The notes below the pieces were generated by a model. That model searched no databases, was not told the origin of the DNA, and worked only from the letters and a program-made list of their open reading frames with translations. This document shows, in pieces, positions 1 to 7,816 of a stretch of 20,823 nt of DNA. The stretch is from Candidatus Thorarchaeota archaeon (GTDB taxonomy: Archaea > Asgardarchaeota > Thorarchaeia > Thorarchaeales > Thorarchaeaceae), in the NCBI GenBank assembly GCA_016840385.1, contig JAEOSL010000063.1:1-20823 (forward strand), given 5' to 3'. Each line of letters begins with the position of its first letter. Position 1 is the first letter of the stretch. Made by a program: the position numbers and the translations under genes.

Positions 1-797
1 TGAACGCCCCATTCATCCCGTTCAGACATATCAGCCAGATTAGATGTACATCCTGCACAAGTGGTTATTACTTTCTTAACTCCTAGGTCCTTCACTTTCT
101 TTTTCATCTGCTTTGCGAGGTTTCTTGCATTTTTTGCATCACCCATGAGATGAGATGGAAGACTACAACAAGAGAATTCCTCAAGCAAAGTGAAGTCTAC
201 ATCAAAGTAATCAAGAATGACCTTTGCAGCTTCACGAACTTCTTGGGCTAATTCTTCAGCCTGGCAACCTGGATAGAACAGGACATCTGCACCTTTCTTC
301 ACAATGTCTGGAATAAGTGGTAAATCTAAGCGCTCAAGTCGCATATCACGACTCTCTTTCTTCTCCTCCGGATCTTCCCAAGGTTCGAAAGCTCTCTTGT
401 GCTCCTCTACTATTTCCTTGAGTAACATGAGACCCTTGGGGACAAGATCAGGTCTATGCTCGAAAATGTTTGCTCGAACTACATTCACAATCTCAGGAAT
501 GTTCACGTTCTTTGGACAAACGTCTCGACAGGTTCCACAGCCAGTACAGAGGTAGATCTTGTCAGCAGTTGCCCAGAATTCTGGTGGAGAACGTGAGAGC
601 TCAACAGCAATACTTCTTGGTCCACTGAATCTATCCAAACCTACCGAAGCAACAACAGGGCAATGATTGATACAAAGTCCGCAGTTGATACAAGACCCAA
701 TTGATTTGACAATCTCAAGTTCGTCTGAATGATATGGAGTTATCTTCTCTTTCTTCAGGGTACTCTTCACATATTCATAGGCTTCATTCTCGTCCAC
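1..797 (-). CDS. glpC: Anaerobic glycerol-3-phosphate dehydrogenase subunit C-like iron-sulfur protein (3' end outside window)
   Basis: The frame is open from a GTG at 797 to the window edge, giving 265 residues with the C-terminus missing. Two ferredoxin-type [4Fe-4S] motifs are visible: C36-x2-C39-x2-C42-x3-CP and C84-x2-C87-x2-C90-x3-CP. They are followed by a cysteine-rich CCG domain with FYPGC, SCCSLPSH and TTCAGC segments, which in this family binds further Fe-S or heme. In GlpABC enzymes this subunit is the membrane-associated electron carrier that takes electrons from the GlpA flavin to the quinone or other acceptor pool. The start is set by a near-perfect AAGGAGGTG seven bases upstream, and only one base separates it from the glpB stop. 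Because the end is missing, a heterodisulfide-reductase-D-like protein cannot be excluded by domain alone, but the operon context strongly favours GlpC. Confidence 0.9.
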   Translation of the reverse strand, partial: MDENEAYEYVKSTLKKEKITPYHSDELEIVKSIGSCINCGLCINHCPVVASVGLDRFSGPRSIAVELSRSPPEFWATADKIYLCTGCGTCRDVCPKNVNIPEIVNVVRANIFEHRPDLVPKGLMLLKEIVEEHKRAFEPWEDPEEKKESRDMRLERLDLPLIPDIVKKGADVLFYPGCQAEELAQEVREAAKVILDYFDVDFTLLEEFSCCSLPSHLMGDAKNARNLAKQMKKKVKDLGVKKVITTCAGCTSNLADMSERDEWGV

Positions 798-798
798 T

Positions 799-2172
799 CT
801 ATGGCACCTCCTTGATAAGAGCAACAATATTCTTTGCAGCATTGTAGCCACTTGTAGCAGCAACACCAAGACCACTCTTTTCTATGGAATAATTATAGCC
901 TGCAAGAACTGCGCCAGCAGCAAAGAGATTTACAACCCATTCAGTACCCACTTCTGTGACAGGACGGAATTCGGGATCAACGCTGAGACCACATGATTGG
1001 ATAGGTTGACCCATTGGACTTATTGACAATGTACTCGTTGAACGTGATGGAACTATATCGGTCGCAGAATGATAATCACCAGTTACAGGCATGAGACCAA
1101 AGACGGTTTCTTTCAAACCATTCTCATCTCCTGAAATACCACCGCCGATATATTTTCCAGTAGCAAGTAGGAAAGCCTTAGCATCAATCTTGATTTGTCG
1201 TCGAGGTGTTGTAGCGATGATTGATTTCAGAACGTCTCCTTCTCTCTGGTAAGATGTCGCTTCATGTCCTAGGAGCAATTTTCCTCCAGACTTTACAAAG
1301 ATGGTCTCAAGAGACTTTTGAAGACGTTGTCCCGGAATGGAAGGTGGGAATCCTAATAGTTCGAAAACGGTTGTACCAGTCATCTCTTCGAGTTTTGTCT
1401 TATTTCTCAGAGCATTTTGAATTCCCAAAATTGGAGGAAACGCAACATGAGTCGCCCCAACCTGTTCGATATGTTCTTTGAGTTGTTCAGCGATAGATTC
1501 GATCGAACCCTCATGATCCAGATGTCTGGCAAGCTCTATTGATGAAAGATTGTATGATTTTCCAAAGGGCATTACCTGCACAACACAATGAGCCACTTTT
1601 CGGGGTGAACTACCTGTTGACATCCTGTCCTCTAGATAGGTTTGAGCTGCTGCTGAAGGATTGAAGTCAGCATATCCAGAGATTCCAACGAATAGCAGAA
1701 CGCTATCTTCACGGTCGGTAAGGTTTCCACTATTCATTGTTTTTTGGATAAGACATGTTGGTTTTGTTGTGCCCAGAATTGTAATAGGATGGATGTTAGA
1801 ATCAAATTCCCCATCCAAAGGAGCCAATGTTCCATCAAGGTGTGTCTTAAGCCAACTAACGGTTTCGCGTGCCCGCTCAATAATAGTGTCAACAATTTTC
1901 TCTGTTTCGATACGGTCGTCATAACCGATGATACTGTAAGGATGTAATGGATAGAGTCTCGAGAGGATGAAGAGTCCTTCTTCAGGTGAAGCAAATGCTT
2001 CAGATGCTTCTGGTACATAACCAATCACATCTATTGCTCCAGATGAATATGCTGTGGCACTCTGACCCTTTCTGAGAAGCACTGTGTTCAACCCGGCTTC
2101 TGCAGCAATAGTTCCTGCAACAAGACCAGCCATTCCAGCACCAATTACTACGAGGTCTGCTTCAATATCCAT
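799..2172 (-). CDS. glpB: Anaerobic glycerol-3-phosphate dehydrogenase subunit B-like flavoprotein
   Basis: A 457-residue protein opens with a Rossmann dinucleotide site (VVIGAGMAGLVAG, residues 8-20) followed by the AYSSGAIDV segment typical of GlpB. The C-terminal part carries CGLSVDPEFRPV and NLFAAGAVLAGYNY-type motifs seen at the flavin site of GlpB and fumarate-reductase-like proteins. The size is close to bacterial GlpB (about 420). In the family, GlpB is the second flavoprotein subunit, thought to sit between the catalytic GlpA and the Fe-S subunit GlpC. The ATG directly follows the glpA stop, and GGAGGAGGG lies just upstream, so translation is probably coupled. The function call rests on motif pattern plus position between clear glpA and glpC homologues. 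Confidence 0.88.
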   Translation of the reverse strand: MDIEADLVVIGAGMAGLVAGTIAAEAGLNTVLLRKGQSATAYSSGAIDVIGYVPEASEAFASPEEGLFILSRLYPLHPYSIIGYDDRIETEKIVDTIIERARETVSWLKTHLDGTLAPLDGEFDSNIHPITILGTTKPTCLIQKTMNSGNLTDREDSVLLFVGISGYADFNPSAAAQTYLEDRMSTGSSPRKVAHCVVQVMPFGKSYNLSSIELARHLDHEGSIESIAEQLKEHIEQVGATHVAFPPILGIQNALRNKTKLEEMTGTTVFELLGFPPSIPGQRLQKSLETIFVKSGGKLLLGHEATSYQREGDVLKSIIATTPRRQIKIDAKAFLLATGKYIGGGISGDENGLKETVFGLMPVTGDYHSATDIVPSRSTSTLSISPMGQPIQSCGLSVDPEFRPVTEVGTEWVVNLFAAGAVLAGYNYSIEKSGLGVAATSGYNAAKNIVALIKEVP

Positions 2173-3837
2173 CTAGCATCCCTCCTCCCATGGTTTCAAG
2201 TCATAATCAACATCAGATTGGTCAAGATTACCAACACAGGCATACATCCCCTGTGCAAGTTCTTCTTGAGCAAGCTGTTCTCCCCTCATGGATTGACGGA
2301 TTCCCTTCCACCTTTCAGCACGGAAATCGAGAATATCAACAAGAAAATCATCACCTGAAAGATCGAGTTCTTCAGCTAGAATTGCTGCGGCCTTGTAGGT
2401 GCAGAAAGTCCCTTGACATGGACCGGTTCCCAATCGAATCCGACGTCTAATATCGTTGAGTGTTTGTGGGAATTCTTCACGAATGGCTACTCGTATCTCA
2501 GCCTCAATTATTGGCTCACAGGTACAGATGGTTGTCTTCCATTCTGGGTGTTCTTTCGTATGCTCCAGAACCTTGACCATCTCAGTTCCACGCCGTGCAC
2601 GCATTCGTTCCAGAGCATGCAATGAGATACCATACTCCTTTGAGAGTGCTATGATATCAACATCAACCTCATTTCCTGGAAGAGGTTTCTCGTGAGTTGT
2701 ACAGGCTACTTCTTTCCCAAGCTTCTTGCCAACAAGATCTGTAACTGCTTCAGCCATATGTCGACAGGTCACAAGTTTGCCACCAAGGAAACTAATCAGT
2801 CCCTTCTTTCCTTGCTTTTCAGAATGGTCAACAATTTCGTAGCCCCGAGTCACCTTTCCTTCAGGTACTTTCCATTCGGGGACTAGAGGTCTCACACCAG
2901 TCATTGTACGGATTATTCGAGCTTCACGAATGGATGGAAGAACGGTTTCCATACTTTGCAAGAGGTATTCAATCTCATCAAATGATGCAACTAGAGTATC
3001 AGGATCTTCCCAGGTGTCCAGTGCGGTTGTGCCAAGTAGAGTTGTGTTCTCATGTGGGAATAGGTAGATCCAACGACCATCTATAGCTTTGACAGTGAGC
3101 CCAACATTGACTATCCGTCGGTCAAATATCACATGTGCGCCTTTGTTTAACCGGATAGGTAGTTTATCATCAGCAGATTTAGCTACTTTGTGAGCCCAGG
3201 GTCCAGCAGCATTAACAACAACTTTGGTCTTAACGTCCTCGGTCGCTCCAGATACCCTGTTATAGAATACGACACCTTCGATTTCGTCATTGTCATTTAC
3301 TTCGAAATCAATGACCTCACAATAGGTTCGAATCACGGCACCATGATTTCTAGCATCAAGAGCTTGAAGGAGGCATAGTCTAAATGGATCAATGAAGTAC
3401 TCCTCATAGTAAACACTTGCAATGATATCGGGGTGGAGCATTGGTTCAAGCTCAAGAGAATCATCGGGTGTAAGAAACATCATTGGAGGAACCTCTCGCT
3501 CCCCAACATGTTCAGAATAGGAATCCATGTAAGAGCTATCACTTGCGGCATCACTCAAATCCAGAAGTGGGGCAAGTATTGGGTTCTTCATAATGATATG
3601 ACGAGCAATTCTGTTCCAATACACTACTTCTTTGGAACACATTGCCATGATATCCGGTTCATCACGATATTTCAATCCGGAAGATATCATACCTGCGCAG
3701 GTCCCGACTGTTGCAGAGGCTATATCATCACGTTCAAGCAGAAGAGTGCGGTAACCTCGCATCGCACAATCTCGTGCAACAGCGGTCCCTGTGCTACCTC
3801 CACCAATTACTACAACGTCAAATTCAGATGTGGTCAT
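2173..3837 (-). CDS. glpA: Glycerol-3-phosphate dehydrogenase subunit A (FAD-dependent catalytic subunit)
   Basis: A 554-residue protein that oxidises sn-glycerol 3-phosphate to dihydroxyacetone phosphate. It starts with an FAD Rossmann motif (VVIGGGSTGTAVARD, about residues 10-24) and continues with a DAO-type oxidoreductase domain, including VVNAAGPWA and ISFLGGKLVTCR. It ends with a BFD-like [2Fe-2S] domain whose cysteines are C438, C440, C474 and C479 (ICTCEP, then GPCQGTFC). That tail separates the anaerobic GlpA type from the aerobic GlpD type. I chose the ATG at 3837 because a GGAG site lies ten bases upstream; an in-frame ATG at 3858 has no such site and would overlap it. First gene of the glpABC operon. 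It may serve glycerol or lipid-derived G3P catabolism, or supply electrons to the cell; direction in vivo is not shown by sequence. Confidence 0.93.
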   Translation of the reverse strand: MTTSEFDVVVIGGGSTGTAVARDCAMRGYRTLLLERDDIASATVGTCAGMISSGLKYRDEPDIMAMCSKEVVYWNRIARHIIMKNPILAPLLDLSDAASDSSYMDSYSEHVGEREVPPMMFLTPDDSLELEPMLHPDIIASVYYEEYFIDPFRLCLLQALDARNHGAVIRTYCEVIDFEVNDNDEIEGVVFYNRVSGATEDVKTKVVVNAAGPWAHKVAKSADDKLPIRLNKGAHVIFDRRIVNVGLTVKAIDGRWIYLFPHENTTLLGTTALDTWEDPDTLVASFDEIEYLLQSMETVLPSIREARIIRTMTGVRPLVPEWKVPEGKVTRGYEIVDHSEKQGKKGLISFLGGKLVTCRHMAEAVTDLVGKKLGKEVACTTHEKPLPGNEVDVDIIALSKEYGISLHALERMRARRGTEMVKVLEHTKEHPEWKTTICTCEPIIEAEIRVAIREEFPQTLNDIRRRIRLGTGPCQGTFCTYKAAAILAEELDLSGDDFLVDILDFRAERWKGIRQSMRGEQLAQEELAQGMYACVGNLDQSDVDYDLKPWEEGC

Positions 3838-3956
3838 TGTAAAATATCTCCATTTCATGTAGAACCATTATCTGGAGTTCCTGTGCCAGTAAGTAGAAGC
3901 GTTACGCACAATAGAAGGGTTTCGATTCACCAGTACTTCCACAATAGCATAGATAG

Positions 3957-3964
3957 ATTAAAAG
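3957..3964 (+). promoter_or_regulatory. Possible TATA-like element for the 86-residue gene
   Basis: ATTAAAAG lies about 36-43 bases upstream of the ATG at 4000 in the 162-base divergent region between glpA and that gene, a distance that fits an archaeal TATA box with a short leader. I see no equally clear box for the glpA direction. Confidence 0.3.
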
Positions 3965-3999
3965 GAGTCAGCAAGTGGAAAAATGTTAGGTGAGTACTA

Positions 4000-4260
4000 A
4001 TGCCTGAAAATTACGATCTTGGAACTCTTACTGTTGTTGGTCATGATGTAGAAAAGCTAACACAAGCACTTGGTATTCCAGACGAAAGATTCGATGACCT
4101 CGTTCAACTCGCTCGGAGTGCCTGGGAATACGAGGACACAATTAGCGAGTCTATTGAATATCTAGCTAAGAATTCTAGTGGTTCTGAACTTGTTCTAGTA
4201 TTGGTATTCTTTGGTAGAATCTGGGAAGATCATCAAGAAGAGGAAGAAGAGGGGCAGTAA
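4000..4260 (+). CDS. Small acidic protein of unknown function (86 aa)
   Basis: I do not recognise this protein. It has 86 residues, is predicted to be mostly helical, and ends in a run of acidic residues (HQEEEEEGQ) after a short hydrophobic stretch (LVLVLVFFG, about residues 65-73) too short to be a confident membrane segment. An AGGTGAG site eight bases before the ATG supports the start. It is transcribed divergently from glpABC and ends in front of a good hairpin terminator, so it appears to be a one-gene unit. Being sandwiched between the G3P dehydrogenase operon and the FGGY kinase makes a role in regulating or supporting glycerol use conceivable, but no domain shows this. Confidence 0.75.
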   Translation: MPENYDLGTLTVVGHDVEKLTQALGIPDERFDDLVQLARSAWEYEDTISESIEYLAKNSSGSELVLVLVFFGRIWEDHQEEEEEGQ

Positions 4261-4283
4261 ATCCTCTTTCTAATTCATGCAGA

Positions 4284-4319
4284 CCTAGGCAATTGATGCC
4301 TAGGATTTCCTTTCTTTTT
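4284..4319 (+). terminator. Hairpin with pyrimidine/U-rich tail
   Basis: Perfect 8-bp arms CCTAGGCA / TGCCTAGG around an ATTGA loop (4284-4304) are followed by TTTCCTTTCTTTTTA. The hairpin sits between the convergent 86-residue gene and the FGGY kinase. The U-rich side suits the plus-strand gene; the hairpin may also stop minus-strand transcription. Confidence 0.7.
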
Positions 4320-5775
4320 ACGAAATCGCTTCAAGGATGTTACCCAATTCTTTTGTGAGGATATTGTTAAAGATATCATATTGTTTTGTGTAGATTGTAA
4401 CATTCTCAGGAATTGGAACACGGCGTTCCTCAACATGGAACATATTCTCAACAGCTTCTTCGTAACTACCATACACACCTGTACCAATGGTTCCCAGAAT
4501 CGCAGCTCCAATCACAGTCGAGTCCCGAACCATAGGAGTTACTACTGTTTTGTTTGCGCAATCTGCTTGGATTTGACGCCAGAGGGGTGAATTTGACCCA
4601 CCACCATCAATACGAAGTTCATCGAATTCCAGGTCGAGCATTCCTTCCATTAGATCTACGTACATTTTTATTCCATAACCATTAGCTTCGAGAATAGCTC
4701 GTGCAACATGTGCTTTGGTATGATTGAAACCAATATGGTGGAAGATACCAAGATTATATGCCATGAATGGGAACAAAACGAGACCCTCACTTCCCGCAGG
4801 AACCTTTGCCGCAGAGGTTTCGATTATCTGGTAGGCGTCTTGCTCAGTCTGTGCTGCAAGTGCAACCTCAGGCTCACAGAAATTATCACGGTACCATTTG
4901 TAGGCAAGTCCAGTTCCAGGAGTGACTCCCTCAAGAATCCACTTCCCGGGTATTGCAGAAGGATTACAGAACATGACGTAGGGATCTTCAAAGAACTCGT
5001 CAAGATGAGTAATCACGAAGGTGCCTGTACCTGTTGTTGCTTTCACTCGACCCGATTTGATAACTCCCATTCCAAGAGCAGAACATTGTTGGTCTCCACT
5101 ACCCAAGATGACGGGGGTTCCTTTTCTAAGGGAAGTTGCCTTTGCTGCTTCAGCGCTTATCACACCAATTGTAGTTCCCGAATCAGCAATGTCAGTTAGC
5201 TTGTCAATTGGGATTCCAGTTGACTCACAGAGTTCTTCGGACCACTTGAGAGTTTCATGATCAATTGGTCCAAATCGTGCATCAGCAGGTGAACTGACCA
5301 AAGCGCCGCACAACCTGTTGTTAATGAAGGCGTCAAGATGGACCCATTTGTGAACTTTCTGGAAAAAGTCTGATCTGTTGTCAATGAACCACATCATCTT
5401 GTTGACACATTTTCGAGGACCAATTTCATCTGCAATCTCCTTACTCTTGGCACTGGATCGACTATCAAGCCATGTAACAGTTGGAGCAAGTGGGTTTCCA
5501 CACTTGTCTATAGGGGTGATGCTATCCCTTGTTGTCGTGACAATGACTCCGTTGATTGCATCAGAACCATATTTGCACCCAGATATTGCACGTTGCATTG
5601 TGTTCATAGAAGTTCTCCAAAATGTATCAGCAAGTTGTTCGTGTACTTGCACATCTTTTGGTTTCTGAGGATACTCCTCGTACGCTTTACTGATCTCACG
5701 ACCCTCTTCATCAACAATCACGGATCTCGTTCCGGTTGTTCCAATATCAAACACTGCAAACAAGCGTTGGCTCAT
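4318..5775 (-). CDS. FGGY-family carbohydrate kinase, probable glycerol kinase
   Basis: A 485-residue ATP-dependent kinase of the FGGY family (usual length about 500). The N-terminal phosphate loop FDIGTTGTRS (about residues 9-18), the conserved WLDSRS segment, and GSGDQQCSALG with the catalytic-base aspartate at about D228 are all present, as is the C-terminal IDGGGSNSPLW motif of the ATP domain. GDQQ is the form found in glycerol kinase. However, the substrate loop reads TTRDS where bacterial GlpK has an R-E pair, and the position of the GlpK tryptophan motif differs, so other three- to five-carbon polyols are possible. Context (glpABC 0.5 kb away on the same strand) favours glycerol to sn-glycerol 3-phosphate. 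I chose the ATG at 5775 because GGTGAG lies just upstream; an ATG at 5787 would also be in frame. Confidence 0.85.
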   Translation of the reverse strand: MSQRLFAVFDIGTTGTRSVIVDEEGREISKAYEEYPQKPKDVQVHEQLADTFWRTSMNTMQRAISGCKYGSDAINGVIVTTTRDSITPIDKCGNPLAPTVTWLDSRSSAKSKEIADEIGPRKCVNKMMWFIDNRSDFFQKVHKWVHLDAFINNRLCGALVSSPADARFGPIDHETLKWSEELCESTGIPIDKLTDIADSGTTIGVISAEAAKATSLRKGTPVILGSGDQQCSALGMGVIKSGRVKATTGTGTFVITHLDEFFEDPYVMFCNPSAIPGKWILEGVTPGTGLAYKWYRDNFCEPEVALAAQTEQDAYQIIETSAAKVPAGSEGLVLFPFMAYNLGIFHHIGFNHTKAHVARAILEANGYGIKMYVDLMEGMLDLEFDELRIDGGGSNSPLWRQIQADCANKTVVTPMVRDSTVIGAAILGTIGTGVYGSYEEAVENMFHVEERRVPIPENVTIYTKQYDIFNNILTKELGNILEAIS

Positions 5776-5820
5776 CTTTCTCACCATGACAATCTATAGT
5801 TGATTCTCAGTAGACATGGT

Positions 5821-5830
5821 GCAATATAGG
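5821..5830 (-). promoter_or_regulatory. Possible TATA element for the FGGY kinase
   Basis: On the minus strand this reads CCTATATTGC, about 50 bases upstream of the chosen start, which would give a leader of roughly 25 bases carrying the GGTGAG site. Confidence 0.35.
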
Positions 5831-5847
5831 TTGTTTGACAGAGAGAG

Positions 5848-5855
5848 TTATTTAC
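5848..5855 (+). promoter_or_regulatory. Possible TATA element for the metallo-beta-lactamase gene
   Basis: TTATTTAC is centred about 26 bases upstream of the ATG at 5878, a spacing that would place the transcript start at the start codon and make the mRNA leaderless. The Shine-Dalgarno candidate there (GTGA) is weak, which fits. Confidence 0.35.
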
Positions 5856-5877
5856 TCCTGAGCGATGTGAAGTAGTG

Positions 5878-6810
5878 ATGTCAGAGTATCCCGCACACAT
5901 TGAGATAATGCCACATATTCATCTAGTCAGAGGAGAGAATAACGCTAGGTTTCCAGAAGCAAATACGATTCTTGTTGACGATGAGATACTCACACTTGTA
6001 GATGCAGGATCAAGTATGAATCACCTAGAAACTACTCTGAGAAACCTCGGACACTCCCTTTCAGATTTAGATAGAATAGTCCTGACACACTTTCATATTG
6101 ACCACAAGAGTCATGCAGCAGATATTCAGAAGGTTGCTGATTGTGAGATAGTATGCCACGAACTTGCCAAGAAAGGAGTAGAAACCTTTCAGGGTTTGGT
6201 AGATTATTACGGGATTCAAGGGCACAAGTATTACGATGATTGGAGAGCCTTACTCGATTTGAGGTTTAGTCACATAACTACCGATTACAACGTAACAGGA
6301 ACTTTCTCAGACAGGGAAACAATTAGTTGTGGTGAAATAAACCTAATTCCTATTCATCTTCCAGGTCACACCATTGACCATACTTGTTTTGGAATCAATG
6401 GTCTTGAAATCCTCTTTCTTGTGGATATTGACCTCACTAGATTTGGTCCATGGTATGGGAATGAAGTAAGTGACATCGAGGAATTCAAGAAATCAGTTGA
6501 CCGTGTTATCGAGATGAACCCGAAAGTAGGAATCAGTAGTCATCTCATCAATCCTGTTGAGGATGGATTGGAAGCAAGACTACGCGCATTCAGGGCAATC
6601 TTTGATGAGCGAGAAAAACGAATTCTTGACAACATTGCCAAGGGTATTGATACTATTGAAAAACTAACAAAAGCCCCAACCATCTATCCTCGAATTCCCA
6701 TGCCGGTATACTATGCGTTTGAGATGTTCATGCTTGAGAAGCATATTGAACTATTCTTGAGAGATGGCATAATTAGAGAAGAAAGTGGGTCTTTTGTTTT
6801 GGAGAAATGA
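5878..6810 (+). CDS. Metallo-beta-lactamase-fold hydrolase (LACTB2-like)
   Basis: A 310-residue protein with the complete metal-binding set of the metallo-beta-lactamase fold: HFHIDH (H71, H73, D75, H76), H164 in LPGHT, D183 in LVDID and H222 in SSHLI. The C-terminal 80 residues are helical and resemble the winged-helix-like tail of LACTB2-type members, which act as thioesterase-like hydrolases or RNases. The substrate cannot be read from sequence. It is divergent from the FGGY kinase and convergent with an enoyl-CoA hydratase, so it may be its own unit. An adjacent GTG at 5875 is an equally possible start and would add one residue. Confidence 0.88.
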   Translation: MSEYPAHIEIMPHIHLVRGENNARFPEANTILVDDEILTLVDAGSSMNHLETTLRNLGHSLSDLDRIVLTHFHIDHKSHAADIQKVADCEIVCHELAKKGVETFQGLVDYYGIQGHKYYDDWRALLDLRFSHITTDYNVTGTFSDRETISCGEINLIPIHLPGHTIDHTCFGINGLEILFLVDIDLTRFGPWYGNEVSDIEEFKKSVDRVIEMNPKVGISSHLINPVEDGLEARLRAFRAIFDEREKRILDNIAKGIDTIEKLTKAPTIYPRIPMPVYYAFEMFMLEKHIELFLRDGIIREESGSFVLEK

Positions 6811-6812
6811 AA

Positions 6813-6829
6813 GCGGGGATTTCCCCCGC
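6813..6829. terminator. GC-rich hairpin between convergent genes
   Basis: GCGGGG / CCCCGC arms with a 5-base loop lie in the 27-base gap between the metallo-beta-lactamase gene and the convergent enoyl-CoA hydratase. There is no strong U-run on either side. A bidirectional terminator is the natural reading. Confidence 0.5.
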
Positions 6830-6837
6830 AATCTATT

Positions 6838-7623
6838 CTATTTGTGCTTGAATGTGGGGTCTCGCTTGTTTAGAAAAGCGTCAACACCCTCAACTTTGTC
6901 CTCGGTATCAAACGTCTTGCAAAAGACATCTACCTCGAACTTCAGATTGTTCTGATGGGGATTCTCCCAAGTATTGTTGAGTGATTGCTTAGCTAGGTTC
7001 AAAGCGACACCAGGTTTTGTTGCTAACTTCTTTGCTAGAGCATCAACTCCACCCATTAGTGCTTCTACAGATTCAAAGACCTTGTTCACTAAACCTATTC
7101 GGAGTGCCTCATCAGATTTGATCTGGTCGCCACTGTAGGTCAGTTCTTTGGCCATTCCCAGACCAACAAGTCTAGCCAGTCTCACGGTTCCACCGAATCC
7201 AGGGATAATTCCCAGATTGATTTCAGGCTGTCCAAATCGTGCATTAGCTGAAGCATAACGAATGTCACAAGCCATGGCAATCTCACAACCGCCACCCAGA
7301 GCAAATCCATTGACTGCAGCGATGACTGGTTTACTCATTGCCTCCATGAACTTGCACAACTCTTGTCCATTCTCTGCAAGTGGTCGGACTGTTTTTGAGT
7401 CCTTACCCTTGAATTCCGTGATATCAGCTCCAGCTGCGAAAGCTTTCTCGCCAGCACCAGTTAGAACCACAGCACGAACGGAGGTATCATCCTCTGCTTT
7501 CTTGAATAACTCTCTCAATGTAGTGACCACTGAGGTGTTAAGTGCATTATATTTTGCAGGTCGGTTAATTGTAATGGTAGCAACACCATCTGCAACTTCG
7601 TAGAGTACTTCCTGTTCAGACAC
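6838..7623 (-). CDS. Enoyl-CoA hydratase/isomerase (crotonase family)
   Basis: A 261-residue crotonase, the usual length for an enoyl-CoA hydratase, which adds water to trans-2-enoyl-CoA in beta-oxidation. The oxyanion-hole segments AAGADI (about 63-68) and NGFALGGGCE are intact. Both catalytic glutamates of true hydratases are present, E114 and E134 (GQPEINLGIIPGFGGT), spaced 20 residues as in the rat enzyme. The GTG start at 7623 is supported by GGAGG seven bases upstream. It is a single-gene unit ended by the hairpin at 6813-6829. Its family resemblance to 3-hydroxybutyryl-CoA dehydratase (crotonase) means C4 substrates are likely. Confidence 0.92.
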   Translation of the reverse strand: MSEQEVLYEVADGVATITINRPAKYNALNTSVVTTLRELFKKAEDDTSVRAVVLTGAGEKAFAAGADITEFKGKDSKTVRPLAENGQELCKFMEAMSKPVIAAVNGFALGGGCEIAMACDIRYASANARFGQPEINLGIIPGFGGTVRLARLVGLGMAKELTYSGDQIKSDEALRIGLVNKVFESVEALMGGVDALAKKLATKPGVALNLAKQSLNNTWENPHQNNLKFEVDVFCKTFDTEDKVEGVDAFLNKRDPTFKHK

Positions 7624-7699
7624 AGCTATTCCTCCAGTTAAGTAATCGTGGTTGTTCTACGCTGTGATATAAGCATTAGGAAATAGGGGAATGGGATTT

Positions 7700-7713
7700 T
7701 AGTGGTAACACTA
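7700..7713. promoter_or_regulatory. Dyad TAGTG-GTAA-CACTA
   Basis: Perfect 5-bp arms around GTAA lie about 80 bases upstream of the enoyl-CoA hydratase start. Read on the minus strand it contains AGTGTTAC, the same eight bases that begin the dyad at 14591-14620 upstream of the nitroreductase operon. Confidence 0.3.
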
Positions 7714-7729
7714 CTCTATGTTTAACAAT

Positions 7730-7743
7730 GTATTCACGAATAC
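7730..7743. promoter_or_regulatory. Palindrome GTATTC-AC-GAATAC, candidate operator
   Basis: Perfect 6-bp arms with a 2-base centre. The same half-sites occur upstream of the nitroreductase/HBDH operon at 14541-14555 with a 3-base centre. It lies in the divergent region between the enoyl-CoA hydratase and the zinc-ribbon gene. An overlapping ACCAA-C-TTGGT dyad runs from 7742 to 7752. Confidence 0.4.
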
Positions 7744-7779
7744 CAACTTGGTGGACTCTCGGAAACTCTAAATCCTGCC

Positions 7780-7793
7780 ATGCTCGGGAGCAT
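7780..7793. promoter_or_regulatory. Dyad ATGCTC-GG-GAGCAT near the zinc-ribbon gene start
   Basis: Perfect 6-bp arms 24-37 bases upstream of the ATG at 7817, where a transcript start or core promoter would be expected. It could be an operator or a short leader hairpin. Confidence 0.3.
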
Positions 7794-7816
7794 ATGCAAT
7801 ATTAGAGGTAGATATT

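Noticed and set aside
3433..3993. 186-codon plus-strand frame antisense to glpA
   Set aside because: Antisense shadow of the strongly conserved FAD domain, with cysteine/histidine-rich random composition.
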